From contig SFMG01000009.1 in NCBI GenBank assembly GCA_004554455.1, positions 1 to 51,352 of the forward strand: a stretch of 51,352 nucleotides of DNA. The letters are read 5' to 3'. Shown here piece by piece: positions 35,200 through 43,486 of this stretch. Each line of letters begins with the position of its first letter. Positions within the stretch are counted from its first letter, which is position 1. Origin of the DNA: Bacteroidales bacterium (GTDB lineage: Bacteria > Bacteroidota > Bacteroidia > Bacteroidales > UBA932). The notes under the pieces were generated by a model. The model saw only the letters and a list, made by a program, of their open reading frames with translations, was not told where the DNA came from and searched no databases. The position numbers and the translations under genes were made by a program.

Positions 35200-36501
35200 A
35201 TGAAAGACATACGATTCGTATCGGCCGATGAGGCCGTCAGCCACATTCCTTCCAATTCGCACGTGCATCTGAGCAGTGTAGCCAGCGTGCCACATTGTCT
35301 TATACAGGCGCTCTGCCGCAGGGCTGACGCCGGGGACGTGACCGGCCTCCATTTCCACCATTTCCACACCGAGGGCCCGGCGCCTTACAGCGACCCCGCC
35401 TACGAAGGCATATTCTTCGAGCAGGGCTTCTTCGTCGGCCCGAACGTGCGGAAGAACGTGAACTCCGGCTATGCCGACTATCTCCCTGTGCATCTCGGGG
35501 AGACGCCGAAACTTTATTACGAAGGGCATATACGGCTCTCGGCCGCGCTTGTGAACGTCTCGCTGCCTGACGAGAACGGTATGGTCAGTCTCGGCACTTC
35601 GGTGGACTGCTCCTATGCGGCGATCAAAATGGCAGACATAGTGATAGGCGTAATGAATCCAAACGTGCCTTTCGCATACGGCGACCTTGTCCCGCTCTCC
35701 TCCTTCACCTATCTGGTGCAGGATGACGCGCCTCTGGTAACTGCCGCCTTCGCCGAACCGACGCCGACCGAGGTGCTCATAGGCCGCAACTGCGCAGCCC
35801 TCGTGGACGACGGCGACTGTCTGCAGATGGGCATAGGCGCCCTCCCTAACGCCCTGGCTGCCCAGCTGGGCAACCACAAGGACCTCGGCCTGCACACGGA
35901 GATGTTCGCGGACGGCCTGCTGCGGCTCATCAAGAAGGGAGTCATCAACAACGCCCGCAAGAAAATAGACACCGGCAAGGTCGTTTCCTCCTTCCTCCTG
36001 GGCAGCCAGGACGTCTATTCCTTCATAGACCGCAATCCGGACGTGCTGATGAGGAAAATCGAATATACCAACAACCCTTTCATCATAGCCCAGAATCCGA
36101 GGATGAAGGCTATCAATTCCGCGGTCGAGGTGGACCTCACCGGCCAGATTTGCGCCGATTCCATAGGTACGCGCATTTTCTCCGGTACCGGAGGACAGGT
36201 GGAATTCGTCAGGGGAGCCACAATGAGCGAGGGCGGAAAGAGCATCACTGCCTTTGCCTCCCGCACCCTCAAGGGTCAAAACAAGATTGTGGCCACACTC
36301 AAGGACGGTGCCGGAGTCGTCACTCCGCGTTCCGACGCCCACTGGATAGTTACCGAGTACGGCGCCGTGGACCTCTATGGCCGCAGTCTCCAGGAGAGGG
36401 CCAAGCTTCTGATTTCCATCGCCCATCCGGACGACAGGGAAATGCTTGACCGCGCCGCCTTCGAGCGCTTCGGACCGCATTGGCACAATTTCAGCATATA
36501 G
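35200..36501 (+). CDS. Acetyl-CoA hydrolase/CoA-transferase family protein
   Basis: A 433-residue family I CoA-transferase of the Cat1/4-hydroxybutyrate CoA-transferase group. Motifs: LQMGIGALPNALAAQL, LGLHTEMFADGLL and IFSGTGGQVEFVRGA. The C-terminal HPDDREMLDRAAFERFG ending is typical. In anaerobes these enzymes exchange CoA between acetate and succinate, butyrate or propionate. The start at 35200 follows the promoter; the in-frame ATG at 35170 precedes it. Confidence 0.9.
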   Translation: MKDIRFVSADEAVSHIPSNSHVHLSSVASVPHCLIQALCRRADAGDVTGLHFHHFHTEGPAPYSDPAYEGIFFEQGFFVGPNVRKNVNSGYADYLPVHLGETPKLYYEGHIRLSAALVNVSLPDENGMVSLGTSVDCSYAAIKMADIVIGVMNPNVPFAYGDLVPLSSFTYLVQDDAPLVTAAFAEPTPTEVLIGRNCAALVDDGDCLQMGIGALPNALAAQLGNHKDLGLHTEMFADGLLRLIKKGVINNARKKIDTGKVVSSFLLGSQDVYSFIDRNPDVLMRKIEYTNNPFIIAQNPRMKAINSAVEVDLTGQICADSIGTRIFSGTGGQVEFVRGATMSEGGKSITAFASRTLKGQNKIVATLKDGAGVVTPRSDAHWIVTEYGAVDLYGRSLQERAKLLISIAHPDDREMLDRAAFERFGPHWHNFSI

Positions 36502-36543
36502 GCCGCCGGAAAACTATTTATAATCCATTAATATACGATTGCA

Positions 36544-36954
36544 ATGAAGAAGATTTTCAGTACCATCGCAGCTGCGGCTGCACTCATTTTCGCAGTTTCC
36601 TGCAACAGCAACAGCGCCAGTGTCGATCTCGACGGCAGCTGGAAAGTCATTAGCGTGGACGGCGTGGCAGTCAATGACACTCTCGTACAGCCGGAGTTCC
36701 AGTTTAACGCGGCAGAAAAGCTCTATCACGTCAAGCCGGGTGTCAATCTCATCAACGGCTCTTACACCCTCGAAGGTGATGTGATCACTTTCGGCGACGG
36801 CGCAATGACCCGTATGATGGGTCCCGAGGAGCTTATGGCAGTGGAACAGAGCATAGTGGAACAGATGCTCAATCCTCTTACCGTAAAGTATGAGAACGAA
36901 GTCCTGAGTTTCACCGACGAAGCAGGCAAGGTCGTTCTCGAACTCAAGAAATGA
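36544..36954 (+). CDS. META/HslJ-like domain lipoprotein
   Basis: A 136-residue predicted lipoprotein. Signal MKKIFSTIAAAAALIFAVSC ends in a lipobox with the acylated Cys at 20. The mature part, LDGSWKVISVDGVAV through ITFGDGAMTRMMG, resembles the META (HslJ-type) beta-sheet domain common in Bacteroidales surface or periplasmic proteins. Function is unknown. Its stop overlaps the PqqD start by 4 bp (ATGA), so it is in one operon with the PqqD/nucleotidyltransferase/HprK-like genes. Confidence 0.7.
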   Translation: MKKIFSTIAAAAALIFAVSCNSNSASVDLDGSWKVISVDGVAVNDTLVQPEFQFNAAEKLYHVKPGVNLINGSYTLEGDVITFGDGAMTRMMGPEELMAVEQSIVEQMLNPLTVKYENEVLSFTDEAGKVVLELKK

Positions 36955-37226
36955 AAATACGCGACAGGAAGAATCTTAAGTTAAGGAAGATGGGCCGCAA
37001 CTATATGATTGTGAGCACATCTTCCTCAACTGTCAATATGGCGGACGTCTTCACTCTCAATGAGTCCGCCGCCTACCTTATGGAACGCTGCCTCGAGCGT
37101 GAGGACTTCGACGCGGAAATGCTCGCATCGTGGCTGGTCGAGGGCTATGGCATTGACTCCGGGCTCGCCCTGCGGGATGCAGAAGCGGCCATTGCTGAGT
37201 GGAAATCTTTGGGACTCATTCTATAA
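36951..37226 (+). CDS. PqqD family protein (RiPP recognition element type)
   Basis: A 91-residue PqqD-like protein. The winged-helix pattern is FTLNESAAYLMERCLEREDFDAEMLASWLVEGYGI, ending in a helix with AIAEWKSLGLIL, as in PqqD and lasso B1 proteins. PqqD domains bind leader peptides of ribosomal peptide precursors and hand them to modifying enzymes. It overlaps the META lipoprotein gene by 4 bp and precedes a nucleotidyltransferase by 11 nt. No radical SAM or cyclase gene is adjacent. Confidence 0.85.
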   Translation: MKIRDRKNLKLRKMGRNYMIVSTSSSTVNMADVFTLNESAAYLMERCLEREDFDAEMLASWLVEGYGIDSGLALRDAEAAIAEWKSLGLIL

Positions 37227-37237
37227 TCTGAAGGCTT

Positions 37238-38350
37238 TTGAGAACGGATTTCTCGGTTTCGGAGCGGAGCTTCCTTTCTCTTGTCTCTTCCGGCCTGTGG
37301 GGTCGGAAGCCCGTTTCTTCGGCTTTACGGGCCGTGGATGAAGCTTATTCCTGTACCGATTGGGAGAGGGTACTTTCCCTTGCCCGTTCGCAAACCGTAT
37401 CGGGATTGCTCTGGAGGGGTGTGGATATGGCTATGGAAGAGGGACTGGAACTGCCGGAAACCGTGCTTGCCCGGCTCGCCGCCGAAGTGGATGCCTGTGA
37501 ACGCCGCTATGCCAGGATGCAGAAGCTCACTCTGGAACTGCTTGCTTTCTATGGGTCCCGGGGCTTGCACCCCGTCTTGCTGAAGGGTCTTGATTCGGCA
37601 GCGCTCTACGACACCCCTTCGCTCAGGGAGAGCGGGGACATAGACCTGTATTTTTCTGAAAATGAATTGTTTGCCGCCATTCCGAAAGAGGCGGTACACA
37701 ATGCCGACAATTCCTGGAGCTATGTTTTCCGGGGCGTTGAGGTGGAACTGCACGACCATATACTCGATATTGAACGTCCTTCCGCCCGCAGGGAGGCACA
37801 GCGTATTGCTTCTGAATCTCCATCGGGAAGTGTCGAAGGCTTGCCTGCGGAAGTCAGAGGGCTCTCTCCCAGAATGAGGATACTTCTGCTGAGTTCCCAC
37901 CTGCTCAAGCATGTTCTCGGCCGTGGCATAGGTCTGCGCCAGGTCTGCGACTACGCCCTCGCCAGGGCCGCCTGCGATTACGACCGCCGTATCTTCGAAG
38001 CCGACTGCAGAGCTCTCGGACTCAGCCGCTGGGTGGCAGTCCTGGACAATCTCTGCGTGCGCCATCTCGGACTGGATGGGAATTTTTCCGCTTCCTATGC
38101 AGAAAGGGAGCGCAGACGCCTGGATACCCTGTCCGACCGTCTGCTGCGCCGCCTGCTTGACGAAGGCAATTTCGGACGTGAATCCGGAAGGAGCAAGGGA
38201 GCGCTCAACACCTTTATGGCCTTTCTTTCCAATATGGGCTTCTCTCTGAAACTGGCCCCGGGCGAGGCCTTTTACACCGTACTTTCCCTTGCAAAGGGGC
38301 GTCTGAAAAAATCGTCTCCGTCCGTGAAAACTCAAAACAGAAGCCTATGA
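37238..38350 (+). CDS. NTP_transf_5-type nucleotidyltransferase, TTG start
   Basis: A 370-residue protein of the uncharacterized PF14907 nucleotidyltransferase family. The active-site pattern is LLKGLDSAALYDTPSLRESGDIDLYF, with the metal-binding DxD in GDIDLY, then VELHDHI and the helical C-terminal part. The only plausible start is TTG 37238: an in-frame stop lies at 37229-37231 and the first in-frame ATG is far inside. Homologues modify phosphorylated lasso peptides in some Bacillales. It overlaps the next gene by 4 bp (ATGA). Confidence 0.82.
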   Translation: MRTDFSVSERSFLSLVSSGLWGRKPVSSALRAVDEAYSCTDWERVLSLARSQTVSGLLWRGVDMAMEEGLELPETVLARLAAEVDACERRYARMQKLTLELLAFYGSRGLHPVLLKGLDSAALYDTPSLRESGDIDLYFSENELFAAIPKEAVHNADNSWSYVFRGVEVELHDHILDIERPSARREAQRIASESPSGSVEGLPAEVRGLSPRMRILLLSSHLLKHVLGRGIGLRQVCDYALARAACDYDRRIFEADCRALGLSRWVAVLDNLCVRHLGLDGNFSASYAERERRRLDTLSDRLLRRLLDEGNFGRESGRSKGALNTFMAFLSNMGFSLKLAPGEAFYTVLSLAKGRLKKSSPSVKTQNRSL

Positions 38351-39207
38351 CAGAGCATTGCTATATGGTTGCAGGTCTGCGCTTTGTCCTGGAACTTCCG
38401 TCCTTCTTCGATGTGGACAGCAGCCTCCCGTCCTTCCGCGACTTCCGCTGCGATGCGGATAGTCGTCCCGATTTCCGCATGGTCTGGGACGGGGACCTGA
38501 CTTTGCCTCAGGATGCCGTGCAGCTGGCGGAGGAAAGCAACGATATGGGCACCACCCGGATAGGCCGCGCAGGCAACAGCAGCTATCTGGACTTCCGTTT
38601 CGACGGCTGCGAGGCTCTGCTCTGCTTATCGGACGATTACTGCGACGGACGCTTCAGAATCGATTTGGCCCACCGTTCCGCAGGCATTCTCATATCCTCT
38701 GCGCTGCGCTGTTTTTTCGCGCAGAACATATTGCTGCACAAAGGACTGTCCCTTCATGCCTCCTGCGTTGTCCGCGACGGCGAGGGCTATCTCTTTATGG
38801 GGCGCAGCGGCACCGGCAAGAGCACCCATTCCCGGCTCTGGATACAGACTTTCCCGGGCACGGAACTGCTCAATGACGACAATCCCGCCATACGCATATC
38901 CGATGGTCGTCCCCTTGTCTTCGGTACGCCCTGGAGCGGCAAGACTCCCTGCTGGCGCAATCTGAGCGCTCCTGTCAATGCCATCGTACGCCTCTCGCAG
39001 GCCCCTGTGAACTCCTTCCGCAGATGTTCGGATATCGAGGCCTTTACGGCCATATATCCGGGCTGCTCGGTACTGCGTTTCGACGAGCGTCTCCACGACT
39101 GCCTCTGCGACGTACTGTCCGAACTGACAGGCCTCGTGCAATGCGGCCGCCTGGACTGCCTCCCGGACTGTGACGCCGCCCTCTGCTGCTCGCGGGGGTT
39201 GGAATGA
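38347..39207 (+). CDS. HPr-kinase-like P-loop protein
   Basis: A 286-residue protein. The C-terminal half resembles HprK: GLSLHASCVV, Walker A GRSGTGKSTHSRLW (152-165) and a Walker-B-like LLNDDNPAI (D177/D178). The N-terminal domain (1-125) is variable. Related HprK-like kinases phosphorylate the C-terminal residue of lasso peptides such as paeninodin. The true HPr kinase of the cell would be longer and have different motifs. It is the last gene of the META-PqqD-nucleotidyltransferase operon, as a strong promoter follows 49 nt later. Confidence 0.8.
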   Translation: MTEHCYMVAGLRFVLELPSFFDVDSSLPSFRDFRCDADSRPDFRMVWDGDLTLPQDAVQLAEESNDMGTTRIGRAGNSSYLDFRFDGCEALLCLSDDYCDGRFRIDLAHRSAGILISSALRCFFAQNILLHKGLSLHASCVVRDGEGYLFMGRSGTGKSTHSRLWIQTFPGTELLNDDNPAIRISDGRPLVFGTPWSGKTPCWRNLSAPVNAIVRLSQAPVNSFRRCSDIEAFTAIYPGCSVLRFDERLHDCLCDVLSELTGLVQCGRLDCLPDCDAALCCSRGLE

Positions 39208-39255
39208 ACGGTGCCACTTTCACAATTTTTTCTTGTAGAAAATATTTAAACGCTA

Positions 39256-39286
39256 TTTGCAATTAGTAAATCTTTTTCTACTTTTG
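39256..39286 (+). promoter_or_regulatory. Consensus Bacteroidota promoter of fimbrial operon
   Basis: TTTG at 39256-39259, a 19-bp spacer and TACTTTTG at 39279-39286 match the -33/-7 consensus completely. The transcript would start near 39290-39293, leaving a leader of about 58 nt before the first short gene. This is the best promoter in the window. Confidence 0.8.
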
Positions 39287-39349
39287 CTGCGATGTGTGCG
39301 ACGGGACTTGTTTCCGTCATCATATAGAAAAGAAAAAAATTAGAAAAAG

Positions 39350-39511
39350 ATGAAAGTAGTGTGCGGGGCATATTATGCTCCTGTTGTATCCAAGTTGTGC
39401 GTACAGTCCGAGGGACTGCTCTGCGCCTCCGTTCCAATCAAGGACGAAATCACCATTAAAGCGGAAGTCGATGAGTATATAACCATCGGAAATGATGTTA
39501 CATTTGATTGA
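39350..39511 (+). CDS. Short three-cysteine peptide gene before fimbrial lipoprotein
   Basis: A 53-codon gene: MKVVCGAYYAPVVSKLCVQS begins it and the C-terminal half is acidic, ending GNDVTFD. It has Cys at 5, 17 and 25, no signal peptide and no membrane helix. It is the first gene behind the strong promoter and stops 13 nt before the next gene. The pattern Y-x-x-P, then a hydrophobic stretch and LLCAS, resembles the second short gene at 42364-42489 and short proteins commonly found beside fimbrillin genes in Bacteroidales. It may be a peptide regulator, a tail piece or a modified precursor; none is shown. Confidence 0.6.
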   Translation: MKVVCGAYYAPVVSKLCVQSEGLLCASVPIKDEITIKAEVDEYITIGNDVTFD

Positions 39512-39524
39512 ATCTGAGTGTGTT

Positions 39525-42344
39525 ATGAAAAAGTTTGCCAAATTGTACGCTTCGCTTGCGGCCATAGTTGCCGCTTCGTTCCTGTATTCTTGCGTAGAAC
39601 GCGTGGAAACGGTGCAGGAAGGTATTCCTACCTCCCTCACCATACGCATATCAACTCCGGCCCCGGCAGAGATCAGCACCAGGGCCACGGATCTTCAGGA
39701 AACCAAGGTGTCCGAGATTGCCCTCTTCTTCTACAGAGACGGCAATTATCTGGACAAGCCGAAGAAAGTCATCAGGTTGAGCCAGAGTAATCTCGTACTT
39801 TCGGACAACAACCCGTCGAGCACGAATTACATATACACCGCAAACATTCCGGAGGATGCGGGACTGACCAGCGGCAACTACTTCCTCTATGCCGTCGCCA
39901 ACTACAATTCCAGCACCTTCGGGGACGTGGAAATGTCGGATCTGGAGAAGCTCTCCCTCGCTCAACTGCAGAATTTCCTGATTACCAAGAGCAATGAGGA
40001 TATTCAGATGATCGAGGAGTCTCTTCTGATGAGCGGAGTGTATGGCAGCGACGGAAGGATTACCCTGAAGGAGAGCGGTAACAACAATTTCAAGGATAAT
40101 ATACACCTTCGCCGTATCACCGCCAAGATTATCTTCAATCTGACAGCTGAATCCGGCATCAGTTTCCAGCCTAAGACCTATTCCGTTTACAACTGCGCGA
40201 AGAAATGCACCCTTTTCGAACGCAGCGGATGGACAGGGGCCAAAGGCAGCTTCCCGGGCAGCAGTCTCGGTTCCGTTGCCACTGCTGACTCCGACTTCTC
40301 GGACAAGCTCAACGTGGATATGTCTGGCGAAACGGGAATGTCTTTCTATCTGCTTGAAAATGTGCAGAATGCAAAGAATACTGCGGCAACTCAGAAGGAC
40401 AGGGAGAAACACGTTTCGGCGAGCGACCAGTCCTTCCTGAATGCCCCTGAGAACGGCACTTATGTAGTGATTAAAGGCATTTATAACGGTCCTATATCGG
40501 CTCTCGCCTCCGACGAGGTCTCTTCCACCCAGGTCAGCGGCGAGGTTTCATATACCATTCATCTGGGAGACTTCTCCACTCCAAAGAAGGACGGATATGA
40601 CAATTACAGCATCAGGAGAAACACAAAGTATATATACAATGTGAACATTACCGGTGTGAAGAGCATATACACCGAGGCAAGCGTTTCTAGTGAGGACTAC
40701 GGTTCATACGATTCCGGAGCCGAGGGAACCCTTATCAATCTGTCGGCCGGAACCACCAACATTACGGTGGACAGCCATTTCGAGACCATTATGGTCAAGA
40801 TGCCTAGCGGCACCTCCGCCGAGGAATACAGTCTGAAACTGGATACTCCAAAGGGAGAGTTCATTTACACCCAGAACTCTAACACCAGTGCAGCCGACGT
40901 GTCCTGGATCAAATTCATCAAACCAGGCAACTCTACCTCCCTTCCTCCATACAATCGGGCCAATTCGACGGATATTTTCGGCCTGCTGGCTGATATGAAG
41001 GAAAACGGTGCAAACGGTGGCGATTATTATATAGCTGACGGTGAATATTATTATACGGCCGCCTTCCTGGACGAATATTATTACAGCGATCTCAAACTTG
41101 CACAGTTCGTCAATGCGCCGGAGCGTGAAATGACTCTCGCTACGACAATCGCCGTGAGCCCTGATAAAAAGAGCTCCTACGCGGTGACGCCTATATTCTC
41201 TATCAGGCAGCAGTCCATCAAGTCTATGTACAATCTCGCGCTTGAGGACAGCAATCCTTCGTTCAACCCTTTCGGCATCGAGATCCTCGAGGAGTTCAGT
41301 GCGGTGACCTGGAATGGAACGAAGTATGTTGATGATTCTTACATTGACAGCTCAAGCGAAACGAACGGGCGTTCAAATTTCTCTGCGATCCTTTCGGACA
41401 GACGGTGGAGTGCTTATGTGAATTCCGAGCATTTCGGACATTTCGACAATAGTACCCTGCTTCACTCCGATGCAATGAAAATCAATTATGCGAGAAGTCA
41501 GTGTCTCAGCCGAAACAGGGACGAAAACGGCAACGGTACCATCGACGATGAAGAGATCAAGTGGTATCTTCCGGCTTTGCAGCAGACTCTTACTATCTGG
41601 TATGGTTATCCATCCCTTGGGAATGATGCCAAACTTTTCATTGATTATCAGGGCTATTTCACAAGTACACTCAAACAGCAGCATCGTGTCTGGTATATTG
41701 ACGAGGGCGTGTCTTTCGGAATGTATTCTGGAGCAGAAAAATGGTTGTTCGGTTATGGTGGATCCAGCTCCAATGCCACAGGACTTCTGGGTGTAAGGTG
41801 CGCCCGTACGCTCAAGAATTCTTCTGAAGGTCCGACTGCAACCACTGAGATAGACCCGAAGACCAAGGTCATTTCTTTGAAAACTCTCGGAAAGGAGTCT
41901 GTCAGGACATCTACGGTTACCGGTGAATATTCGAGCCATATACGTAATGAGGAGCCGGACAAGTTGCCTGTGGCATTCCAGGTTGCCGATGATGTTATCA
42001 AAGATGGAAATGAACCGTTATTATTTACGTTGACTCAGGTTCAGGAAGGATCCGTGTGTCACGATTATTATGCCCAGGATGGGGAAAATGTCGGTGAAGG
42101 AGGATGGCGCGTTCCGAATGAGCGAGAGTTCGGCCTTATGGTAAAGCACAGTGCGGAAGGCGGTTATTCCATGGACGATTGCATGGCCCGTACACAGTAT
42201 ATACGCCGTTTCGACGCTAATCCTATCACCTCAGGTTATTTCTATTCAACTAACCTGAATACGGATGGGTTACAAGTGTCTAATACCCACAAGGTCCGTT
42301 GCGTCAGAGACTATGTCACGACTTCCAGCGCATATGTCGATTGA
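39525..42344 (+). CDS. Large fimbrial lipoprotein with DUF4906
   Basis: A 939-residue predicted surface lipoprotein, with lipobox YSC in MKKFAKLYASLAAIVAASFLYSC. The N-terminal third is Mfa/FimA-like beta-sandwich sequence (IRISTPAPAEISTRATD, VSEIALFFYRDGNYL). The C-terminal half is DUF4906, with RNRDENGNGTIDDEEIKWYLPAL, a Ca2+-loop-like DxNGNGxIDxxE segment, and the final GGWRVPNEREFGLM and HKVRCVRDY. Such large proteins probably cap fimbriae or act as adhesins. The start at 39525 is chosen for the lipoprotein signal, 13 nt behind the short gene's stop. Confidence 0.8.
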   Translation: MKKFAKLYASLAAIVAASFLYSCVERVETVQEGIPTSLTIRISTPAPAEISTRATDLQETKVSEIALFFYRDGNYLDKPKKVIRLSQSNLVLSDNNPSSTNYIYTANIPEDAGLTSGNYFLYAVANYNSSTFGDVEMSDLEKLSLAQLQNFLITKSNEDIQMIEESLLMSGVYGSDGRITLKESGNNNFKDNIHLRRITAKIIFNLTAESGISFQPKTYSVYNCAKKCTLFERSGWTGAKGSFPGSSLGSVATADSDFSDKLNVDMSGETGMSFYLLENVQNAKNTAATQKDREKHVSASDQSFLNAPENGTYVVIKGIYNGPISALASDEVSSTQVSGEVSYTIHLGDFSTPKKDGYDNYSIRRNTKYIYNVNITGVKSIYTEASVSSEDYGSYDSGAEGTLINLSAGTTNITVDSHFETIMVKMPSGTSAEEYSLKLDTPKGEFIYTQNSNTSAADVSWIKFIKPGNSTSLPPYNRANSTDIFGLLADMKENGANGGDYYIADGEYYYTAAFLDEYYYSDLKLAQFVNAPEREMTLATTIAVSPDKKSSYAVTPIFSIRQQSIKSMYNLALEDSNPSFNPFGIEILEEFSAVTWNGTKYVDDSYIDSSSETNGRSNFSAILSDRRWSAYVNSEHFGHFDNSTLLHSDAMKINYARSQCLSRNRDENGNGTIDDEEIKWYLPALQQTLTIWYGYPSLGNDAKLFIDYQGYFTSTLKQQHRVWYIDEGVSFGMYSGAEKWLFGYGGSSSNATGLLGVRCARTLKNSSEGPTATTEIDPKTKVISLKTLGKESVRTSTVTGEYSSHIRNEEPDKLPVAFQVADDVIKDGNEPLLFTLTQVQEGSVCHDYYAQDGENVGEGGWRVPNEREFGLMVKHSAEGGYSMDDCMARTQYIRRFDANPITSGYFYSTNLNTDGLQVSNTHKVRCVRDYVTTSSAYVD

Positions 42345-42363
42345 TTATTCTATTATATGATAT

Positions 42364-42489
42364 ATGACAAACAGTTACATCAAACCTGAGTTTGAACTCA
42401 TTGAACTGATTCCCGGGTCTGCCTTGTTGCAGACTTCGGGAATTGTTGATCCTACTGTAGAGACTGAAGAAGGAGGTGAATTATCATGA
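42364..42489 (+). CDS. Short peptide gene before fimbrillin
   Basis: A 41-codon gene reading MTNSYIKPEFELIELIPGSA, then LLQTSGIVDP and an acidic tail. It lies 19 nt after the DUF4906 gene and overlaps the fimbrillin start by 4 bp (ATGA), so it is translationally coupled. The Y-I-K-P followed by alternating hydrophobic/acidic residues and LLxxS is the pattern typical of fimbrillin-associated short proteins and of the short gene at 39350-39511. There is no signal peptide; function is unknown. Confidence 0.65.
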   Translation: MTNSYIKPEFELIELIPGSALLQTSGIVDPTVETEEGGELS

Positions 42490-43463
42490 AACGCTTAACT
42501 GTGTTCTTCTTTGCTATTGCTTTGCTGCTTTCAGCCTGCAGCAAACAGCCGGATTCGCTACCGGAGTTCAGGACGGTCAAACTCTCTTTCAATGCTGATA
42601 TGCCTGTGTTCTCGGAGGCGGACACCCGTTCCTCGCTGTCTTCTGTAGTACGACTTTCCTGGGAGGCCGGTGACAGTCTGAGAGTGTTCAATTACAGCCG
42701 TGGAAAAATGATGAAAGGAGGTCTCACTGCCGACAGCTCAGGCAAGACCAGCCGTTTCTCCGGAGAGCTTTCAGGTGAATTTGCAGCCACTGACAGTCTC
42801 CTCTTCATTCATAGCAAGGGAATTGCTGCCGAGTATTCCGATAACGGTGCCAGCTTTGATTTCTCGGAACAGATATGCAACAGGAAGACATCCCAGGTCC
42901 CTGTATTTGTCGTGGCAAAGGACTGCCTTGCTAATCTTAAGCAGAGCTCCGTCTCCCTTGACTTTTCTTTCGCCATGGCCCTTATCCAGGTGAATCTGAA
43001 TACGATTCCTCTTCTCGAAGAAGCAGACAGCCTGTTCTATGGCGCGATGGTTACGGGAGTCAATCCGGTCATCAGTTTCAGTTCTGAGGGCGGAAAACTT
43101 GTTGAGACCGTATCTGCGAAATACTACCCTGAAGAAGGCCTTGAAGAAGGCCCTAAAGATAGCCTTGAACACCGCGAGATTTTATTCTTCTATGCCGACG
43201 TAGATGAAAACAATGTTCCCACCACGGATGTCAAACCGATAAAACTTCCGGAAACGGCTTCACTTACCCTTTTTCTGACCTGCCCTAAGCAGGAAAAAGC
43301 GGAGCGCAGTGTAGTCGTTTATGTGGACGGTTCCTCCTATATTGCTGATTTTACTTCTGCGGAGATCAAATCCGGCTTCAACTATTTCACAAGCAACATG
43401 TCTGTCTTCCAGGTCAATGTTGGAGAAGGCGGAGATATCTCTGTTGACGGTGGAGAGGAATAG
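42486..43463 (+). CDS. Fimbrillin family lipoprotein (Mfa-like)
   Basis: A 325-residue predicted lipoprotein, with lipobox LLSAC in MKRLTVFFFAIALLLSAC. The mature region matches the Mfa_like_1/fimbrillin pattern: TVKLSFNADMPVFSEADTR, LSWEAGDSLRVFNYS, SLDFSFAMALIQVNL and the C-terminal FNYFTSNMSV. It is probably a fimbrial subunit or anchor exported as a lipoprotein and assembled on the surface after cleavage. It ends convergent to the DUF5723 gene with a shared hairpin. Confidence 0.82.
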   Translation: MKRLTVFFFAIALLLSACSKQPDSLPEFRTVKLSFNADMPVFSEADTRSSLSSVVRLSWEAGDSLRVFNYSRGKMMKGGLTADSSGKTSRFSGELSGEFAATDSLLFIHSKGIAAEYSDNGASFDFSEQICNRKTSQVPVFVVAKDCLANLKQSSVSLDFSFAMALIQVNLNTIPLLEEADSLFYGAMVTGVNPVISFSSEGGKLVETVSAKYYPEEGLEEGPKDSLEHREILFFYADVDENNVPTTDVKPIKLPETASLTLFLTCPKQEKAERSVVVYVDGSSYIADFTSAEIKSGFNYFTSNMSVFQVNVGEGGDISVDGGEE

Positions 43464-43466
43464 CTA

Positions 43467-43486
43467 AGTAATCTTTGAAGATTACT
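43467..43486. terminator. Palindrome between convergent genes
   Basis: AGTAATCTT (43467-43475) pairs with AAGATTACT (43478-43486) around a 2-nt loop. It lies between the fimbrillin stop and the DUF5723 stop and could terminate both transcripts. No long T run follows on either strand. Confidence 0.4.

Noticed and set aside
34044..36486. Long minus-strand readings opposite the MATE and CoA-transferase genes
   Set aside because: They are antisense to recognizable genes with promoters and show no domain motifs; long open frames arise here from GC-rich codon use.
38347..39207. True HPr kinase/phosphorylase
   Set aside because: The C-terminal P-loop region is similar, but the HprK signature region after the P-loop is missing, and PqqD and nucleotidyltransferase neighbours indicate a tailoring-type homologue.
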